The notes beneath the pieces are model-generated. The model saw nothing but the letters and a program-made list of their open reading frames with translations. It did no database searches and had not been told where the DNA came from. Below, piece after piece: positions 42,796 through 54,190 of a stretch of DNA of 64,000 nt. Numbering within the stretch: the stretch's first letter is position 1; every line of letters starts with the position of its first letter. Position numbers and translations under genes: made by a program. Source of the DNA: Notamacropus eugenii (Eukaryota > Chordata > Mammalia > Diprotodontia > Macropodidae); the NCBI RefSeq assembly GCF_028372415.1, contig NC_092873.1, forward strand, positions 348,773,390-348,837,389, in the 5' to 3' direction.

Positions 42796-43034
42796 TATTG
42801 TCAGGAAAATGTTTATGGATCTTCAGGAGCTATAGAAATATATGTTGCTGTATACTATTATCTCAACCCCAGCAGTTTTTATCTCTGTCCTCCCTCAACA
42901 CACACACATACACACACCCCACTCATACAAAAAACATACATTGTCAGTCTGTCAAATTTGGAGTATTTTTTGAATGCTTACTATGTACATGCTCAGCATT
43001 TGAAGAAGCAGGGAAGAAAATGCGGAAAAAGTGA

Positions 43035-44190
43035 GTGGGAAAAAAGGTCTGGTTCATCAAGGACTTTCCAACTAGTTAGGGAGGAGCAGTATTGGAGTCC
43101 CCTCTCCTACTCCCTCATCTCAAATCCTCTTCTTCCCTGTATGGTACACACTCTTAAGTTACCTAAGAGCTCAGAGCAGAAGGTCAAAAGAGACTACCTC
43201 AGGCCATAGTTGACCCCTTAGGTCATCACCCCCACTTCCTACATCACCCACATTGGACATGTGGATTCAGACTAGAGCCAGAGGAACTGAAGTGTAACCG
43301 AATCATGGATGTACTATTTCTATGCTGCTATTGTATGATTAAAAAACAGGAATGGGGGCTCAAAGATATGATTCCTTAAGAGGAAATGAGTTTAGGAGTC
43401 CTAGATTTTAGACTTAGGGAGCCAGGAAAGGTGTGGAAGTGTAAAGGCATTTGGTACCATCAGAGGACAAGAAAATAGACATCTTGGGACAACTTAAGAT
43501 GAGCTAATTAAGACTTACACAAGTTAGGGGTACAAAGAAAGAACAAAGAAGCTAGTGGAAGGAATTTCAGTAGGTAGAGATTTAGGGATGCTATTTTTGA
43601 CCTTCGACTTTGCAAGGGACCCAAAGCCAAGAAAATAAAAGATGTACTATCTTTGGTACCTAAAGGAGTGAAGAGAAAGGAAAGAGAAATATTAGTCTGG
43701 GGATGAACTAATAAGAAGGGATAGTGACCTCAAGGATGTGAACCAGAAATGGAGCCAGCCTAATGAAAGAGGAGGGGAATAGGAAATATCTGGAGGAGAT
43801 TAATTCATGTTTTAAACTTGGGCTAAGTAAACAGGATAACATGAAACTTTGTTTCTTGAACTGACCAATTCTGTATGCTTCATGTACCTTGTGCTTCCTT
43901 GGAATTGTAGTAAAATATATGTGCACTTTCTAAATGGATAGTCCTCAAAGGTAAGTGAAAAGAGCAAATCCTGCATCCCAAAGGTATTTTTTTTTTCAAG
44001 AGGAAACTTCCTTACTTCATCTCCTGGCTTCTGCAATGGAAATTTACCTAGAGAAACTGGGGAAGATGCTCTGGGGGCCACAGTTAAGGACTCCCCAGTG
44101 ACTTCTCACCCCTTCTTTCCTCCAGGACTAGTCAATGGACCCAGGAAATTTTAAGGGTCAGGTACCAGCATGGAAGAGGACAACTTAACT
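43035..44190. other. Intergenic, no recognised feature
   Basis: Unique-looking sequence. The A-rich part near 43480-43640 (with GCTAATTAAGAC) might be regulatory, but nothing firm can be said. Confidence 0.4.
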
Positions 44191-44194
44191 AAGA

Positions 44195-44322
44195 GAACTT
44201 ACCACCTGTGACCTTGGGCAAGTCACTTGATCTCTGGATGTTAGCTTCCTCATCTGTTGAGTGAGATTAGACTAAATGATCTCTGAGTTTCACTTTAATC
44301 CTGACATTTTATAATCCTAGAC
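44195..44322 (+). mobile_element. MIR-type SINE
   Basis: CACCTGTGACCTTGGGCAAG, CTTCCTCATCTGTTGAGTGA and AAATGATCTCTGAGTTTC. Confidence 0.7.
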
Positions 44323-44464
44323 CTCTTCCTCTCACATTTCTTCCACCTTCTGGTACTCACAGAAACCTACCATTCTCCCTAAGATGCCACATCTGTTGGC
44401 ACTCTTTCCTGGTCTAGCTGCTTTTTCTTGAATGCCTTGGTCTTCACTGTCACTTGCTATTCTT

Positions 44465-45245
44465 TTCTTTTTGTCATTCAATTTTATTTTCTCTTCAGTT
44501 CCAAATTCTCTTCCTTCCTCACCTCTCCCCTTCCCTCATCCATTGAGAAGTCAAGAAATATAAAACCCATTACAAATATGAAGTCATGAAAAACAAATTT
44601 CTATAGAAACTATGGGAGGGGAAAAAACAAGAAAAAGAAAGAGAAAAACATATGCTTCAATCTACAGTCTGGGTCCACTAGTACTCTATCTGGAGGTGGA
44701 TAGCATTTTTAATCATCAGAACTTTGGAACTAAGGGGGGACAGCCACTGTAGCAATCACTTACTAAGTCTTTCACAGCTAATTATCCTTACAATATTGTT
44801 GTATATTGTAGAACAACTGTGTAGATTGTTCTCCTGATTTTGCTTATTTCATTTCACATCAGTTCATACAAGTCTTCCCAGGTTTCTCTGAAATCATCCC
44901 CTTAATCATTTCTTACAACACAATAGTATATTCTATCACATAACTTGTTTAACCATTCCCCAATTGTTGGGCATTCCCTCAGTTTCTAATTCTTTGATAT
45001 GACAAAAAAGCTGCTATAAATATTTTTGTACATATGGGTTCTTTTCCTTTTCCTTTGATCTCTTTGGGGTATAGACCTAGTAGCAGTATTGCTCCATCAA
45101 AGGATATACACAGTTTAATAGCTTTTTGGGCATGGTTCCAGTTTCTAGAATTATTGAACTAGTCAACAGTGTATTAGTACACTTATTTTCCCACGTCCCT
45201 TCCAGCATTTGTCATTTTCCTTTTCCATTTGCTTGGCCAACTGGA
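44465..45245 (-). mobile_element. L1 3' end fragment
   Basis: Inverted L1 tail: CAGTTCCAAATTCTCTTCC, TTAACCATTCCCCAATTGTT, GGGCATTCCCTCAGTTTCTA, GCTGCTATAAATATTTTTGT and TAGTAGCAGTATTGCTCC, the reverse of the words at 18497-20028. About 780 bp, 5'-truncated. Confidence 0.82.
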
Positions 45246-45319
45246 GGGGTGTGAATCCACTGCCACTTTCAGATCCTCTCTCCATCACCTTAACTCAGGC
45301 ACTGTTTGCTACTCCTTTA

Positions 45320-45465
45320 GAGTTCATATTGATGAGGAAACAGGCTCACACAAAGCAAAGTGATTTGCTTGCCCAAATTCACACAGGTAGCGAATGGCAG
45401 AGCCCAAATTCTAACTTGAGTTCTTTGATTCTAATTCCCGTAAATTTTCCACTGTACCATAATAG
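45320..45465 (-). mobile_element. MIR-type SINE fragment
   Basis: GATGAGGAAACAGGCTCACA, GATTTGCTTGCCCAAATTC, ACACAGGTAGCGAATGGCAG in inverted order. Confidence 0.6.
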
Positions 45466-46069
45466 AGGAAAATTCCAGAGAGGCTGCAAAAGTGAAGGGG
45501 AAGAAAGGCATAGTGATTGGGGGAGGGCTAAGGGCTGAGTTTTGATGAGAGGGGCAAGGCAGTGACTACAGTGACAGCCTCCTAGTACGTCTAGATCTCT
45601 GTGTCTGTCAGATGTTATTCTCTCATCTGCCTCCCCTTCCAAGAAAGTCAGTAGTACCTGGCTCACAATCTTCTTCACCCCAACCCCCAACCACTTAAAA
45701 CACTTGAACCTTCCAGGTTCTTAGCTTCCCCAACCCTCATAATCTCAGATTTCTATTTACCTCAACCATGCACAGGAGTGGCCACATCTTAGAAACTTCC
45801 CTTTACCCCCATCCCTATCCCAACCAGCTCAATTGAATTTGTGCCAAGTGCCAAAATTCCTAGTCACTGTTGTGCTCCATTTAGGAGATGCCTTATTTCC
45901 CCCTGAGTCCTCAAATGACTAAGGTTGTCCCAGATGTTGCCAAGCTCAGCCTTATCACCACCACCCCTTGGAATCATACTCTATCTTGATTCTCTCTGAC
46001 ACTGCCCATAGATAGATTGGTGCAGAACTTCCATTCAAAGTCCCTTGGACTCCACAGCTGTTTCAGGAA

Positions 46070-46142
46070 GGAGAGGAAAGGAGGAAGGGAGGAGCGGAAG
46101 AAAGGAGAAAGGGAGAAAAGGAAAGAGGGAGGAAGAAAGGTA
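46070..46142. repeat. GA-rich low-complexity tract
   Basis: Purine-only GAAA/GGAA units. Confidence 0.85.
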
Positions 46143-46609
46143 GGGGATTTAGAACTATTTCCTCACCCCTCCTTTATCTAGGAAGGTAGCTCAGGACCCA
46201 AAGCCCTGTTAGATAGATCTTGGAAAAACAGACTGACCTGGAACCCAGGAGTCCTGGTCTCCAGCCTGCAAATGCCCTACCTAATAATTGTGATGCATCT
46301 CCCTAGATAATCTATAAACTCCCTTCTCCTCTCAGTTTCTCCATCTGTGTAACTGGATCATAGGTCCTTAGTTGCTCACTATATGTCAGAAAATGATCAA
46401 AAATGGGGATCCTTGAGATTGTAAATGCACTCCAGAGGTCATTGAGTCTCTCCTCTTTCCTTCAGCAGGTCCTTATTCCAAACCACCCCAGAAACGAAAT
46501 TGACTTTTCTGAGGAGGGGCCGTCCCACTCTCCTTGAGAATAATTCTGTCCAGTGGCCCACAACTTGTCAAATCAGAAAGTCCTTCCTAGGCTCTAGCTT
46601 GCCTTCCTG

Positions 46610-47120
46610 GGTCGGGGAGGGGGGAGAGAATTAAGAAACAAACAAAGAACGATAAATGCCCACGTATGGGAGACACTGCACTATTTAAATAATAATAAAA
46701 CATAGCCCCAAAGAAAGCAGGAGGGGGAAATTACCTTCGGACACAATGCTCTTTAGACTAAACATTGTGGTGATAAATATAGCTATGTAATTTTTTTTTC
46801 CTCCCTGGCAGAGAGAAAGGCTGAGACTGGGCAAGAAGGCAGAGGGACCCGAAAATATAAATCAATATGTGACTTTAATATATGTGCTCTCGGTGTCTGT
46901 GTGTGCTGGGGGATTATTAGTAACCTTGATTCCAGCTCTGTGTCCGTGCAAGGCAGGGAGATGTGGGGCCCCCGGGGGAGGAGAAGAGAAATTAGGAAGC
47001 CAAATTCTCCTTCTGATTGACACCTGAGTAAACATTTTCCCGACAGAAGGAGAAGAAAGATGATCAATGCTGGATATTTTTAATCACGTTCTAGGCATGG
47101 GGGGAAAAATTAAAGAAACA
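46610..47120. promoter_or_regulatory. Candidate conserved non-coding element
   Basis: A non-repetitive 500-bp block. It has several AT-rich factor-site-like words: CTATTTAAATAATAATAA (MEF2-like, 46681), GATAAATATAGCTATGTAAT (46771), TGACTTTAATATATG (46870) and GATTATTAGTAACC (46911). The texture, short AT-rich cores in otherwise mixed unique sequence far from exons, is that of a vertebrate enhancer. In human, C1QL1 is the next gene on this side of DCAKD and would be the likely target. Conservation is untested. Confidence 0.4.
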
Positions 47121-47219
47121 GGCCATTGCTTGATTTCATAGCTCTCTCTGAAAAGAGACATGGGAAGGGGTCCAGGCAGCAACCTCCTCTCCCTCCCACA
47201 CACTCACAGGATTTGGGTA

Positions 47220-47530
47220 TTAGTGGTCAGGAAAACTGGCTGGGTTACCAAATCCCTGGGGAATGATGTTTTCTGCAGGGACCAGATCACTGGGGTTACC
47301 AGGGATGGGGGAATAACAATGACTTTTATAGAAAACTGGGGGCAGCTGCTTTGATAGGCACTCTTCCTTCAATGGACAAAGGTCACTGACTTTAATGGGA
47401 GTTTGGAGGGCACCAGCTTTAATGGGAGTGGGGTTCAGGAGGCATTGTGTCTAACAGGAGCTCAATTACACTGTTTCCAATAGAGGGTCGGGAATGCTGG
47501 CTTTAATAGGGGTTTGGAATCCCTGTGGTT
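47220..47530. repeat. Degenerate tandem repeat (CTTTAATGGGAG units)
   Basis: GACTTTAATGGGAGTTTGG, AGCTTTAATGGGAGTGGGG and GGCTTTAATAGGGGTTTGG recur with weaker units between (GTCTAACAGGAGC, TTCCAATAGAGGG), spaced by about 25-35 bp. It is an old, irregular minisatellite. Confidence 0.5.
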
Positions 47531-47824
47531 GACTCTGGTCTATTTGTGGAGAGTAGTCTAGAATTGTATGGAGTCCTCCCTTCTATGTCCAGTCAGGGGT
47601 CTCTGGAATTAGGAAAGAGGTCTGCTTCTGAATTGAACAACAAGCACATGCTGTACCTCCTACTGACACTGCAGAGCTATGGCTAAGAAAGACACAGCAA
47701 AGTAGAGAAGGGAGCTGGAAATCTCCCAAGAGTGGAACACTTCATGGGGAGATAGCCTGGTTGGAGTGAGGGCATGGGGTCACTGAGGTCTCTCCCTCTT
47801 CACCTCTCAGTTTCATCCAGGCAG

Positions 47825-47930
47825 TTCTTTTATTTATTTTATTATTACCATCATTGCATCAGTATTTTTCTATTCATTTATTTATTTGGTTGGTTGTTCA
47901 TTTGTTTATTTACTTATTTGTTAAGTACTT
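47825..47930. repeat. TTTA/TTTG-rich simple repeat
   Basis: Degenerate TTTA, TTTG and GGTT units. Confidence 0.75.
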
Positions 47931-48009
47931 TCCCCTACCCCTTGGATTCACAATAGATCCGTAGCTGTTACTGATACCCTCAAGGATCTCTCCAAGAATG
48001 ACTCAAAAA

Positions 48010-48390
48010 ACCCATAGATTCCATAGTTAGAAAGGACCTTAGAAAGCATCTAGTCCAAGGGTTCTTAGCTTTTGAGGGGAGGTCATGGACCACACTGGCA
48101 AAGTGGTGAAGCCTAGGGACTCATTCTCAGAATAATATTATTAAATGCATAAAACAAAATATGTAGGATTATAAAGGAAATCAATTATATTGAAATACAG
48201 TTATAAAAATATTTAAAATCAAATTCTCAGGTCTCAGGTTAAAAACCCTTGATCTAATGTAATACACCTGGGGGAACTGAAGCTGATAGGGGTTTATCCA
48301 AGGACATGTGGGTAAGTAAGAAGAGTCAGGATTTGAACCCAAGCCTTCTGACTCCAAAGTCCAGTATGATTTCCACTAAATCACAATGCC
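48010..48390 (-). mobile_element. MIR SINE split by hAT-like MITE
   Basis: AGAAAGGACCTTAGAAAGCATCTAGTCC lies left of the MITE (in part) and AACTGAAGCTGATAGGGG, CAGGATTTGAACCCAAGCC to its right. These are the two halves of an inverted MIR. Confidence 0.6.
48058..48251 (-). mobile_element. hAT-like MITE, family A copy 3
   Basis: GGTTCTTAGCTTTTGAGG at one end and GGTTAAAAACCCTTG at the other, with TGGTGAAGCCTAGGGACTC, GAATAATATTATTAAATGC and AATCAATTATATTGAAATAC inside, as in the copies at 12.1 and 37.9 kb. Confidence 0.65.
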
Positions 48391-48391
48391 A

Positions 48392-49410
48392 ACCAGGAAG
48401 ATCCTGGTGGTAATTAGACCTGAGACAGTATGTGACTTGCCAGAAATGACTCAGCCAAGTCTGGGACAAAGTGGAAATACACTAAGATTTGACATGATGG
48501 TTTGGAAGACAGGATGCCTAGATAACCTATTGCTCTGTCCCTTTTAGCACCAGGGAAAAGAGGGGAGGGCCAAGGAATGCATGAGAATTTTTCCCACAGA
48601 GGTGGCACTTTGGTGACTGGGAGGCAGGATCTTTCTACCTTTGTATATTTGTATATGTAGCTGCTAAAAACTGGAGCAGGGGGCAGAGAGGCAGAGAGGC
48701 AGTGCTGGAACCTGAGACAGACTATTCCTAGAGACTGATGAGCATAGTGGCATCAACAATCTCATTGTGTCCTCTCATCTTCTTGCAGAGTCTGTCTCTG
48801 TGATGGAGAGACAGAGTCCCTGGGAGTCCCTTGGGGTCAAGAGTACATGTAATCATATTAATCCAATCCAATGGAACAAGCACCTCAAGGTTTCCAGTTT
48901 TCTCTGAAAACCACAGCTTTGTCATCAAAATCAATCAAGTCATAAAATAAGGAGATGTCACTTGCCAACAGTATTGGCCACCATAGTGGAGGGGGACTTT
49001 CTATAAATCGTGAGGTCCCCGAAACGCTTCTGTCTGTAGGTGATATTATCCTGATTACAACAAGCACTGAACATTGCACAGCCTCCTAAATGAGATTCAT
49101 GATCACTCAGAAGTGATCGGTGCAACTCTCCACACTAGGAAAACCAAGCACTTTTTCTGCTTATCGTACCAAATGTGATAAGAAGTTGTAGGGATGAATC
49201 ACCCATGGAGCTCACGCCTGTACACAGATCATAGACACACTGGATCATAGATGATAAACTGGGTCCAGAATGGAAGAGGAGGAGAGAGGGCTGACTGGCC
49301 TTTGGGACACTATGCAATGCTTTTCATGACCCCAGGCTTCTCCCTGAAACAAAGGCCTTCCTTGTTAACATCAGTCTTCTTCCAGAGATACTGTGTGGCT
49401 GGAAGTCATG
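48392..49410. other. Intergenic, no recognised feature
   Basis: Mixed sequence with no repeat or exon that I recognise. A GAGAGGCAGAGAGGCAG run is at about 48684-48702. Confidence 0.4.
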
Positions 49411-49705
49411 GAAGGCAGCTAGGTGGTGCAATGGATACAATAGCAGACAGACAGACAAGACAGACACCAGAAAAGACAGCACCAGGCCTGGTGTCAGGAA
49501 GACTTCTCTTCCTGAGTTCAAATTGGACCTCAGACTGTAATTGGTCTTGAGATCCTGGGCAAGTCACTTAACCCTGTTTGCCTCTGTTTCCTCATCTGTA
49601 AAATGAGCAGGAGAGGGAAATAGCAATCCATTTCAGTGTTTTTGCCAAGAAAACCCTAAGTAGTGTCACAGAGAGTCAGACACGACTGCACAGCTACAGC
49701 AAGGT
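49410..49705 (+). mobile_element. MAR1-type SINE with internal CAGA expansion
   Basis: AGGCAGCTAGGTGGTGCAAT start, then a CAGACAGACAGACA-type insert, then AAGTCACTTAACCCTGTTTG, CATTTCAGTGTTTTTGCCAA and CAGACACGACTGCACAGC at the end. The CAGA expansion inside the tRNA-like head is unusual. Confidence 0.85.
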
Positions 49706-49930
49706 TGTGTAGTGGATACAGTGTTGTCCCTGGAGACACATACTAGCTATGTGACCTTGGGCAAGTCACTTAATCTTAGTTTTTCTTCATTTTTAAAATG
49801 AGGATAATAATAGTACCTACTTCCCAGGGTTGTTATGAAGATAAAAATTATATATTTGTAAAAAAAAAAACAAACCACAACACTTTGAAAAGCTTAAAGT
49901 GCTATGCAAATGCTGGATATAATGAAAATT
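49706..49930 (+). mobile_element. CORE-SINE
   Basis: GTAGTGGATACAGTGTTGTC, CTAGCTATGTGACCTTGGGC, TAGTACCTACTTCCCAGGG and AGTGCTATGCAAATGCTGG. Confidence 0.8.
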
Positions 49931-50860
49931 GTTATAATTATTGAAATAGTGCTGAAAATGGATTTAATAGATCTGAGTTTGAATCCCACCTCAGACACTA
50001 GCTAGTTATACGGCCATAGGTAAGTGCTTTACATATATTATTACCTCCTCTAATCCTCACAATCACTCTATGAGTTTTCCCCATTTTACAGATGAGGAAA
50101 CTGAGATTGAATGACTTGTTTGCTGAATTAAATGTATGAATGTATCAATGAACAGAAAAGCAATAGGTTAACTTTTTAGGGCTCCAGTTTCCTCATCCAG
50201 AGAATGGGGACAAAAAATAATAATTATGCTACCTACCTTACAGGGCTGTTGTGAAAAAGGTGCTAAATAAATGAGTTTTCACCCACCACCCTCAATTTTG
50301 TCATGAAGAAACCGAAGATCCAATAATAACCATTGTCTGGTTATGCATCCGGTATGTACAGGAAGCAGGATTCAACTCCAGGTCTCCTAATACCAAATTC
50401 AGCACTGTTCTTCTCCTTCCCATTTGCCTCATGTATATATAATAGGATGCACTGTGGTACAATAGAAAGAGTACCAGATTGGAAGTCAGAGGATCAGAAT
50501 TTGAATCGTGACTCTCCACTCACTTTCCTGTCCATGTGACTTAGAGCACTAAGGCATCCACACCATAACACATGAACTAGATGCTCTCTAATGTTCCTTG
50601 AAACTCTACATTTATGATGCAATAATCTGTATGGTCCCTTATAGCTCCAACCCTATGCTTTTCTGTTCACAGATACATTCATATGTTCAATTCAGTAATC
50701 ACTTGACTTATCTGTGACCCAGTTTCCAGAACTGTAAAATGGAGATAACTTACAGAGTTGTGAGGATTAAAGGAGATAATATACGTAAAGCACTTAAAAA
50801 CTTGAAGCACTGTATAAATGCTAACTATCATTATCATTACTAATCTTCCTTTTCAAATTT
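49931..50860. mobile_element. Cluster of MIR/CORE-SINE fragments
   Basis: At least four pieces in both orientations: a composite at 49931-50125, plus at 50165-50285, minus at 50290-50410, and plus at 50450-50850 (TGGTACAATAGAAAGAGTAC ... TAAAGCACTTAAAAAC). The boundaries are approximate. Confidence 0.6.
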
Positions 50861-50881
50861 ATCTTCTTTTGTCTCCTATTT

Positions 50882-51118
50882 TTTTGTCATTCAGTCATTT
50901 CAGTCATGTCCAACTCTCTGTGACCCCATTTGGGGTTTTCTTGGCAGAGATACTAGAGTGGTTTTCTATTTCCTTCTTCAGCTCATTTTACAGGTGAGGA
51001 AAATGAGGCAAACAGGATTAAGTGACTTGCCCAGGATAATGCAGCTAGGAAGTATTTGAGGCTGGATTTGAAATTCAGGTCTTCTTAACTCTAGGCCCAG
51101 TGCTCTATCCACTACTAT
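50882..51118 (-). mobile_element. MAR1-type SINE, near full length
   Basis: Inverted order TTGTCATTCAGTCATTTCAG, CTGTGACCCCATTTGGGG, TTAAGTGACTTGCCCAGG, CCAGTGCTCTATCCACT. Confidence 0.88.
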
Positions 51119-51119
51119 T

Positions 51120-51512
51120 TATTCTATCCAAGCTGGTCTGGGGAACAACTTGCCCAGCATTTCCCAAATATGCCTTGTGCTTTACTCATTTTATATCTTT
51201 CCATGCTTAAGAAAGCTCTCCCCAACCACTATCCATGTCTATTGAAATTCTCCCTAATCTTTAGAGCCCAGCGCAAAAATCACCTCTTCCATTAAGACTT
51301 CCTTCATCACCGCACATCAACATTCTCTCCCTCCTCTGCACTACTATGGCATTATTTGCGTCATTAAGGTGGCCATTTAACACAAACTGTCTTCTACTAT
51401 GATTATTTATGTATGTGCCACGTGCCTCATCTTCCTGACTAGACTGTAAGTTCTTTAAAGGCAGAGACCCCATGGTTCAGGGTGTCTTCACAAGGTAAGC
51501 ATTCAATGTTGG
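51120..51512 (+). mobile_element. L2-type LINE 3' region
   Basis: AAATCACCTCTTCCATTAAG, ACTTCCTTCATCACCGCACA and TAGACTGTAAGTTCTTTAAA, as in the tail of the L2 copy at 20.8-21.5 kb. Confidence 0.5.
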
Positions 51513-51514
51513 GG

Positions 51515-51975
51515 AAATGTGAATGAATGTTTTCTGGAAAACAATTTGTACCTATGCTAGAAATCACTAAATTGTTCATACTTTTGACCCAGAAGTCCCA
51601 TTGCTGGGATCTATCCCAAGGAAGAAAGACCTCATATACACCAAGATGTTTATAGCAGCATTTTTTGTGATAGCAAAAAACTGAAAACCAAGAAAGTGTC
51701 CATTGATTAACTAACAGCCAAAGAAACTGTAGTTTATGAATATAATGGAATAATATTGCATGGTAAGTGAAGACAATAATGAGAAATTCAGAGAAAATTT
51801 GGAAGACGCATGAACTGATACAAGGTGAAGTGAGCAGAATCAGGAGAACCCTATACAGAATAACTACAATAATATAAAAGAAAAGAACATTAAAAGGATA
51901 AATATCTCAGAGCAATTGTAAAGACGAGTCTTGGTCCTAGAGAATAGACGGTAAAATGTACTTTCCTCTTTCTAG
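51515..51975 (+). mobile_element. L1 3' end fragment
   Basis: CATACTTTTGACCCAGAAGT, CAAGATGTTTATAGCAGCAT, TTATGAATATAATGGAATAA and GGTGAAGTGAGCAGAATCAG. More diverged than the copy at 18.5 kb. Confidence 0.75.
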
Positions 51976-51977
51976 CA

Positions 51978-52175
51978 AAGAGACAGCATGGTAAAGTGGA
52001 AAAAACACTGGCTTAGGTCAGAGGATCTGAATTCAAATCCTGCTTCAGACGCTACTTGGGTGACCTTGGGCAAATCACTTAACTCACCTTAATTTCTTCA
52101 TCTGTAAAATGAGGCAGTTATACTAGTTAACCTATAAGATTATTTCCAGTTCTTCATCTATGAACCTATCAGATC
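51978..52175 (+). mobile_element. MIR-type SINE
   Basis: GCATGGTAAAGTGGAAAAAA, ACCTTGGGCAAATCACTTAA and TTCTTCATCTGTAAAATGAG. Confidence 0.75.
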
Positions 52176-52507
52176 AATGATGAAGATTGTGGGATGTGTA
52201 TGCTGTCAGGCAAGATCGAGGCATCAGCTTTTTTTGCTTAATATTTCCTTTGTTACAAGAATGCTGGTTGTACATGTGTATTTGGGGAAGAACGAGGCAG
52301 CTGAGATAGTATATCCAGAGAATATCGCTATATAAAAACAAAAGATGTTGATAATATCTATTTGAAAAATAAATGTTGTATGAATGAATGAACATATTAT
52401 GTTTATCTCACACATATTGTACACACATATAACTAGGTACAAATAGGCTTTGCAAACAGAGGGATCCGGTGGAAAGATCCCAATTTAAGATGCAAGAAAT
52501 GTACCCT

Positions 52508-52877
52508 CAGGGGCATGTTAGTAAATGTGTAACAACCAATTCTTCAGGGAAAAAAAGTACACATGATATTTTTTAAAAAAACATTCATTAAAAAAAATTT
52601 TTTTCAGTTCCAAATTCTCTCCCACCCTCCAGGCTTCCCCCAATCCTGAACTGAGAAGGCAAATAATATGATAGCCATTATACATGTGAAGTCATGCAAA
52701 ACATTTCCATGTGACACATTTTTAAAGTTTAATCTGCATTATTAATATTTTCTTCATCACTTTTTAAAGGTCAATCAATCAACAATAAATCCAGTCCTGA
52801 TTTGCCTTTGCCAACTCACACCGAACATTTAACAATCAACTCCCAGGATAGTTCAAGCTGATTCCAGCGCACCCCTG
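52508..52877 (+). mobile_element. hAT-like MITE, family B copy 2, split by L1 piece
   Basis: CAGGGGCATGT start and GCGCACCCCTG end form an inverted pair. Inner TTTAATCTGCATTATTAATA and CCAGTCCTGATTTGCC match 22428-22682. An inverted L1 3' piece occupies about 52565-52728. Confidence 0.7.
52565..52728 (-). mobile_element. Short L1 3' end inside a MITE
   Basis: CATTCATTAAAAAAAATTTT, CAGTTCCAAATTCTCTCCC and GAGAAGGCAAATAATATGAT are the inverted L1 3' terminus (compare 44465-44600). Confidence 0.75.
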
Positions 52878-52894
52878 ATAATAATGAAGATGAT

Positions 52895-53168
52895 GATAAC
52901 AACGTTAACTAACATTCATGTAACGCTTACTATGTGCCAGGTACCACGCTAAGTGCATCGAAATGATTATTTCATTTGATCCGTAGAACAACATCTGGGA
53001 GGTGCTATTATTATTCCTACTTTACAGATGAGGAAACTAAGGCAAAGAGCATTAAGTGACTTACTCAGGGTCCTACAGCTGATAAATGTCTGAAAAGCTG
53101 AATTTGAACTCAAGTCCTCCTGATTCCTGGTCCATCACTCTACCTCACTTTATTACCTAGCTGCCACA
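52895..53168 (-). mobile_element. CORE-SINE, near full length
   Basis: CATGTAACGCTTACTATGTG, CTTTACAGATGAGGAAACTA, TTAAGTGACTTACTCAGGG and GAACTCAAGTCCTCCTGATT in inverted order. Confidence 0.8.
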
Positions 53169-53169
53169 G

Positions 53170-54060
53170 AAAGTCCCTGTCTTGGCTCCAACTCTGATCT
53201 ATTTGATGGTCTTGATCAACTCATTTTCTCATGCTTTGTCTATGTCCACATCTGTATGTCCTCAGGACTCCTTGCCCTAAACACATACTATAGAGGAAAA
53301 AGGAAAGAGGAAGACATAAGGGAGTCCTCATTTCATAGCATTTCAGCTTCCTGTGATGCCCTCCTCAATAGCTCAGTAAGCTGTCCCTGTGTTCTTCCTT
53401 GGAGAGGCAGCCCTCACGCTGTCACCCAGTCTGTCTGATTTCTCTTGTCTTCTAGCATATATGATATGACCCCATCTTTTCAACTCTCCTGGACTCAGGC
53501 AACCTTCCCCATCACTGCTCAGCTCTCCCCCCAGTATCTTCCAGCTCCTGGCTTCAGGCATTTACTCTCTCTCCAGGCTTGGCTATTTCGTTTTTGCTCC
53601 TAGTCACTCTTCCCTTTCCAGAGGACCTCTTAAATAAAGAAAATTAGCAACATGTATGTGACTAACTATGGTGTGGCCCTGTTTAACTGATTTATGCACA
53701 TTTTAGAAAGCTTTCTGCTCTATAGCATGCAGGCATATCGTTCATACTTGATTAACTGTGTTATTTTGGTCATTCCTACAAAAAGGTGGACATCAGGCCC
53801 TTGGTCTGCAATGTAAGGCCTTATTATAACATTATTTCTTTGGGGAAAATGTAATTCAACCTACACCATTTTACTTGTGGTACCTTTTCTGGAAAGAAAA
53901 TCAGCCATAAGCTGGAGGACTCCCTGTAGAGGTGAAAATGCTTTGCAAATAAAAATTCAGATCTTATCTGTCTCCTCCCAAAAATCTTTCCTGACTCATC
54001 TCCAACCTTGGCTCGGTTCCTTCCATTCCTCCCGCACCCCTCCCCATTCTCCTTGCACTG
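53170..54060. other. Intergenic, no recognised feature
   Basis: Mixed sequence, possibly with decayed L2-type 3' pieces. No exon was recognised. Confidence 0.4.
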
Positions 54061-54064
54061 ACTG

Positions 54065-54190
54065 TAAGACTCACAGAACTCTAGAGCCAGAAGAAACCTT
54101 AGAGATCATTTAATTCATCTCCCTCATTATAAAAAGGAGTAAGTCAGGCCCAGAGTGGGAAAGAGACTTGCCCAAGGTCACCTCTAGTTC
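54065..54190 (-). mobile_element. MIR-type SINE fragment
   Basis: AGAAACCTTAGAGATCATTT, CAGGCCCAGAGTGGGAAAG, ACTTGCCCAAGGTCAC. Confidence 0.65.
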
